From Phyllobacterium lublinensis (lineage in GTDB: Bacteria; Pseudomonadota; Alphaproteobacteria; Rhizobiales; Rhizobiaceae), in contig NZ_JAIUDQ010000007.1 in assembly GCF_020164435.1 (NCBI RefSeq), positions 124,001-188,000 of the forward strand: a stretch of 64,000 bases of DNA, read 5' to 3'. The position numbers and the translations under genes are program-made. Shown one piece after another: positions 57,249 through 64,000 of this stretch. Position 1 is the stretch's first letter. Every line of letters starts with the position of its first letter. The notes under the pieces are model-generated. The model was not told where the DNA came from. It saw only the letters and a program-made list of their open reading frames with translations, and did no database searches.

Positions 57249-57282
57249 TAAAAAAGGCGGGACCAAAATCCCGCCTTTTTGA
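57249..57282. terminator. bidirectional intrinsic terminator
   Basis: AAAAAGGCGGGA / TCCCGCCTTTTT with loop CCAAAA. A- and T-runs flank both sides. It serves the GST gene and the convergent cold-shock gene. Confidence 0.88.
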
Positions 57283-57323
57283 ATTTATGTGCGTTCAGAA
57301 ATCCGACGATTCCCGTGGGCCTA

Positions 57324-57536
57324 TCAGCCGGCAACGCTGAGGTTGTCAGCGGACGATTTGCCCGAACGACGGTCTTGGACGATCTCGTAGTTGACCTTCT
57401 GGCCATCATTGAGACCGCGCAAACCTGCGCGTTCAACAGCGGAGATATGGACGAAAACGTCTGCACCACCAGTATCAGGCTGGATGAAGCCGTAGCCCTT
57501 AGTGCTGTTGAACCATTTCACTGTTCCCGAAGCCAT
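57324..57536 (-). CDS. cold-shock protein (CspA family), copy 2
   Basis: A 70-residue OB-fold RNA chaperone with KGYGFIQP and DVFVHISAV. Roughly two-thirds identical by eye to the copy at 29.2 kb, so an older paralog. ATG has AAAGGAATTTCCC. About 330 nt of non-coding DNA precede it, enough for a cold-sensing leader. Confidence 0.93.
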   Translation of the reverse strand: MASGTVKWFNSTKGYGFIQPDTGGADVFVHISAVERAGLRGLNDGQKVNYEIVQDRRSGKSSADNLSVAG

Positions 57537-57865
57537 GGGAAATTCCTTTCAGATATTAAGACAGGCAGCATGCACATATGCAGCCCAGGGAATCGAACCT
57601 ATGCAATGGAGTTCATCAGGAAGCGCAACAGGTTACGCAGGTCGCAAAGTCACTCGACCGATAAAATCGATGGCGGATTCATATGACAGAATTTCTGCCA
57701 AAACAAGCCGTATTCAATTGCAGTTATCGTCAGGGCCGATGGTACGGGGCGTAGGCGTAAATTTGGTTTGAAATTCCCTTTTGAATTTCAGCGCACCATT
57801 CGACATGTTTTAAGGGTAGATAGTAAGTCAACAGGCCGAATCGCGGTCGTCCACGGGGGAAACTC
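57537..57865. other. 329-nt divergent region between csp and the ABC gene
   Basis: No gene. It should hold the cold-shock leader (minus strand) and the ABC gene promoter. A perfect inverted repeat TGAAATTC / GAATTTCA (57769-57790, 6-nt centre) lies 76 nt before the ABC start and is a candidate operator. Confidence 0.45.
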
Positions 57866-59650
57866 ATGGCGAAGCAGAAGCAGAACCGATCCAAAGCCAC
57901 GGCCGTTGCGGGCGAAGTGGATGTAAGCCTCGCGGCCCAGCTACGTGTTATCGGCGACATCTACTGGATATCGCCGGTTCGCAATCGCCTGATTCTGATG
58001 ATTCTCGGCGTGTTCAGCATCATTATCGTAACGTCCGCCGGTCAGGTCCTGCTGAATCGTTGGAATGTTCCCTTTTACGATGCCTTGTCCAGGCGCGATT
58101 TCCCAGCTTTTGTTGACCAGTTAATGGTGTTCTTTGCTATTGCTTCGGTGCTGCTGGTCCTCAATGTAGCGCAAACCTGGCTGAACCAGATGACGCGGCT
58201 GAAACTGCGCGAAGGGTTGACGCGTGACCTGGTCGGCGAATGGCTGCAACCACGCCGTGCATTCAAGCTATCCAACTCCGGGCCGATAGGCGTCAATCCA
58301 GACCAGCGGCTTCACGAGGATGCCAGGCATCTTTCGGAAATGTCGACCGATCTGGGATTCGGCCTACTACAGGCCTCGATCCTGTTGATCAGTTTTGTCG
58401 GCGTCTTATGGACGTTTTCCAGCGGTTTCGTGTTCAATGTCTTCGGTTATAGTTTCTCCATCCCGGGATATATGGTGTGGGCCGCATTCCTGTACGCTGC
58501 CTCGGCGTCCTGGCTAAGCTGGCTCGTCGGGCGCAAACTGATCAAGTACAACGCGGATCGCTACCAGAAAGAGTCCGAACTACGCTTTTCGCTGATGCGG
58601 GTGAACGAGCATATCGATGCAATCTCCCTCTACAGAGGGGAGGCCGACGAGAACCGGAGGATTGGTTTTGATATTGATAGCCTTCTGGCTGCCATCCGCC
58701 TGCTTGTTACGGCGCTGACGCAACTCACTTGGGTCACATCGGGCTATGGGTGGATCACCATCGTAGCGCCCATTCTGGTGGCGGCGCCGGTCTACTTCGC
58801 GGGAAACCTCTCTTTTGGCGGGTTGATGGCCGCAATCGGTGCCTTCAATCAGGTGCATGATGCGCTGAAATGGTTCGTCAATAATTTTGGCGCCATCGCC
58901 GACTGGCGCGCTACCCTTCTTCGCGTAACCTCGTTCCGGCAAGCCGTGCAGGCCACTGACGTCAGGAACAGCCTGGAGCATCGCATCAAGTTCGCAGATT
59001 CCAGCTCGAACGAGATTGTTCTCGATTCGCTCAAGATTACCGCGCCACGGGCGACCGTTCGCTTGAAGCAAAAGAGGGCGGTCGTGAAGGAGGGCGAGCG
59101 GGTCCTGATTACCAGCGAACCCGGGATTGATCGCACCTTGCTCTTTCGTGCGATTGCGGGCCTTTGGCCTTGGGGAGCGGGTACTGTCAGTTTGCCTGCG
59201 AACACGAACATCCTCTTCATGCCGCGCCTGCCCTATTTTCCGCCTGGCACCTTGCGCGAAGCCATGTCCTATCCCGTCGGCAAGGACGGATTTTCTGACG
59301 AGGAGCTTGTATCAGCCCTGCGCGAACTTGGCCTGACTCGGCTCGAGACCATGCTTGATTTCAGGGCACGTTGGGACAGGGAACTGAGCGATGACGAACA
59401 GCAATCACTGGCCTTCGCCCGGCTCAAACTGCACAAACCGACCTGGGTGGTGATCGATGAAGCGCTTGACGGCATGGAGCCCGGCGCCCATGACCGGGTC
59501 ATGTCGGTCCTGCGCAATCACCTTGGCAAATCAACGGTCGTGCACATTGGACGCGAAGACAAGGGCGACCACGTCTTCGCCAAAGTGCTGCATTTCGTCA
59601 GCGACCCCTCGGGGCATGGCATGGAAGACGAGGGGCTCCAGGGAGTCTAG
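57866..59650 (+). CDS. ABC transporter of the SbmA/YddA type with degenerate ATPase domain
   Basis: A 594-residue protein: ABC_membrane_2-type membrane domain (about 30-350, NRWNVPFYDALSRRDFPAF is the SbmA/BacA-like signature) and a C-terminal ATPase domain. The Walker A should be GxxGxGKS but reads SEPGIDRT (417-424), without the lysine; the signature reads LSDDEQQ (508-514) instead of LSxGEQQ; Walker B WVVIDEALDG keeps its Asp and Glu. ATP hydrolysis is therefore doubtful. It may have become proton-driven, as SbmA/BacA are. Start ATG has GGGGGAAACTC. Confidence 0.85.
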   Translation: MAKQKQNRSKATAVAGEVDVSLAAQLRVIGDIYWISPVRNRLILMILGVFSIIIVTSAGQVLLNRWNVPFYDALSRRDFPAFVDQLMVFFAIASVLLVLNVAQTWLNQMTRLKLREGLTRDLVGEWLQPRRAFKLSNSGPIGVNPDQRLHEDARHLSEMSTDLGFGLLQASILLISFVGVLWTFSSGFVFNVFGYSFSIPGYMVWAAFLYAASASWLSWLVGRKLIKYNADRYQKESELRFSLMRVNEHIDAISLYRGEADENRRIGFDIDSLLAAIRLLVTALTQLTWVTSGYGWITIVAPILVAAPVYFAGNLSFGGLMAAIGAFNQVHDALKWFVNNFGAIADWRATLLRVTSFRQAVQATDVRNSLEHRIKFADSSSNEIVLDSLKITAPRATVRLKQKRAVVKEGERVLITSEPGIDRTLLFRAIAGLWPWGAGTVSLPANTNILFMPRLPYFPPGTLREAMSYPVGKDGFSDEELVSALRELGLTRLETMLDFRARWDRELSDDEQQSLAFARLKLHKPTWVVIDEALDGMEPGAHDRVMSVLRNHLGKSTVVHIGREDKGDHVFAKVLHFVSDPSGHGMEDEGLQGV

Positions 59651-59659
59651 ATCAGCAGT

Positions 59660-63145
<3,486 letters not shown>

Positions 63146-63479
63146 GGGTGCGTTCCTATCAACAGCGTGCTGCACAAAAAACCGCACGGGTTTGACCGTA
63201 CGGGCAGGCACATAATTCCAAATGCGAGGCTAAGGCTGCCTTATAGGCAAAGCCATCGCATTGCGTAACCCCAAAAACGCGCCATTTCACGCTTTTTCGC
63301 TGCAGTTTTTCGCCCCGTCCGACGGGTTATCGTCGCAACGCACCAATCACTCACGAAATTTGAGGCCCTATCCTGTGCGACTGCACGTTGAAAATTAGCA
63401 TCGTGCGTGAAACAAATAGCACTATACTAAACCATAATGGGTCGGCCGTTTGGCGCCGGCGGCGATCGGGAGACGGGAA
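63146..63479. other. 334-nt divergent region between carB and the metallopeptidase gene
   Basis: No gene visible. CarB leader and promoters of both genes should lie here. A TATACT at 63424-63429 could be a -10 for the plus-strand gene, without a good -35. No pyrimidine-responsive structure recognised. Confidence 0.4.
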
Positions 63480-64000
63480 ATGCGTTGGCAGGGCCGTAGA
63501 CAGAGTGACAATGTTGAGGATCAACGCGGCGAAGGCGGCGGGATTCCCGGCGGCATCGGCCGCGGTGGTGGCTTTCGCCTTCCGGGTGGCTCCGGCATCC
63601 GCACGGCACGAGGTGGCGGATTTACCGGCATACTCATCCTGGCCGCGATATTCCTGTTTCTGAAGTTCTGCACAAACATCGATCCGATGCAGATACTCGT
63701 CGATTCCGGGGGCGGAGGCGGTCAATTGGTGCCAGGGCAGAGTCAGGCTCCTTCGGGCGATGCGTCCGTCAAGAGCAATGATGAGATGACGCAATTCGTG
63801 AGAACGGTCCTCGCGGAAACCGAAGATGTCTGGAGCGGTATCTTCCAGGCCGAAGGGCAGCAGTATCCCGCCCCGACCATGGTGCTGTTCGACGGGCAGG
63901 TTCGGTCGGCCTGCGGCTTCGCGAGCGCTGCATCCGGGCCCTTCTACTGTCCGGGTGACCGCAAGCTCTATATCGACTTGAGTTTCTATGACGAACTCGA
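63480..64000 (+). CDS. neutral zinc metallopeptidase (YpfJ family), 5' part
   Basis: The first 173 codons are present; the gene runs off the window. It begins MRWQGRRQSDNVEDQRGEGG, has a Gly/Arg-rich segment, one membrane helix (GILILAAIFLFLKFC), a Ser/Gly-rich linker, and the conserved TMVLFDGQVRSACGFAS, ASGPFYCPGDRKLYIDLSFY. The HExxH zinc site should follow beyond the window end. The start ATG has ATCGGGAGACGGGA. Because it has no stop in the window it would be missed by ORF callers that demand one. Confidence 0.86.
   Translation, partial: MRWQGRRQSDNVEDQRGEGGGIPGGIGRGGGFRLPGGSGIRTARGGGFTGILILAAIFLFLKFCTNIDPMQILVDSGGGGGQLVPGQSQAPSGDASVKSNDEMTQFVRTVLAETEDVWSGIFQAEGQQYPAPTMVLFDGQVRSACGFASAASGPFYCPGDRKLYIDLSFYDEL

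Overview
The window reads as ordinary chromosome of an alphaproteobacterium of the order Hyphomicrobiales (Rhizobiales), probably from the Phyllobacteriaceae/Brucellaceae/Rhizobiaceae group. This rests on gene content and order: petABC with a response-regulator/MarR pair nearby, rplY-pth-ychF, lgt-midA-pgeF, greA-lpsB, lrp-trxB-lysR, a BA14K-family protein, UvrB with a long N-terminal extension, and CarB of about 1160 residues. GC looks to be in the mid-to-high fifties by eye. I see no rRNA, tRNA, insertion sequence, prophage or CRISPR array, and no clear compositional island. The genus cannot be fixed from the sequence alone.

Layout. 0-4 kb: end of a CCA-adding enzyme gene, a DUF1059 gene, hemF, a small conserved gene, an orphan amino-acid binding protein and trmL. 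4-12 kb: two paralogous ABC exporters flanking an ACT-domain gene, then the cytochrome bc1 operon petABC and apt. 12-21.4 kb (minus strand): a translation/nucleotide block (prs, rplY, pth, ychF, two maoC) and lgt-midA-pgeF-peptidase-lipoprotein. 21.6-28.4 kb: ubiK, ybjN, a tRNA-binding protein, a histidine kinase/response regulator/MarR operon resembling petP-petR, divergent ilvE, a small membrane protein and a metallo-hydrolase. 28.4-40.9 kb: BA14K, a cold-shock gene, lytic transglycosylase, a double-Kazal lipoprotein coupled to a HAD hydrolase, a HerA-like ATPase, a TetR/aldo-keto reductase/MFS module, uvrB, an HNH nuclease and a SemiSWEET. 41-48.3 kb: an enolase-superfamily dehydratase, thioesterase, VOC protein, LtrA, extensin-like lipoprotein, two small-molecule transporters and a PQQ-type sugar dehydrogenase. 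48.5-57.5 kb: greA with a terminator in its leader, lpsB, GT25, lrp, trxB, a LysR regulator of the LsrB/VtlR type, a small RNA, msrP, aatA, GST and a second cold-shock gene. 57.8-64 kb: an ABC protein with a decayed ATPase domain, carB, and the start of a zinc metallopeptidase gene.

The most interesting item is not a protein. Between the lsrB-like gene and msrP lies an apparently unannotated small RNA gene of about 119 nt (around 53824-53942) with the hallmarks of the AbcR (alpha-r15) family: a hairpin whose loop carries an anti-Shine-Dalgarno CTCCTCCC, a second exposed CU-rich stretch, and an intrinsic terminator. Upstream is a -35/-10 pair with 17-nt spacing and a perfect LysR T-N11-A palindrome centred about 65 nt before the predicted start. 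This makes a self-contained LysR-regulator/sRNA circuit. Second is an intrinsic terminator inside the greA leader, which recalls the GraL attenuator of enterobacteria. Other points are the degenerate ABC ATPase, a near-perfect TetR operator, and a duplicated Kazal inhibitor lipoprotein.
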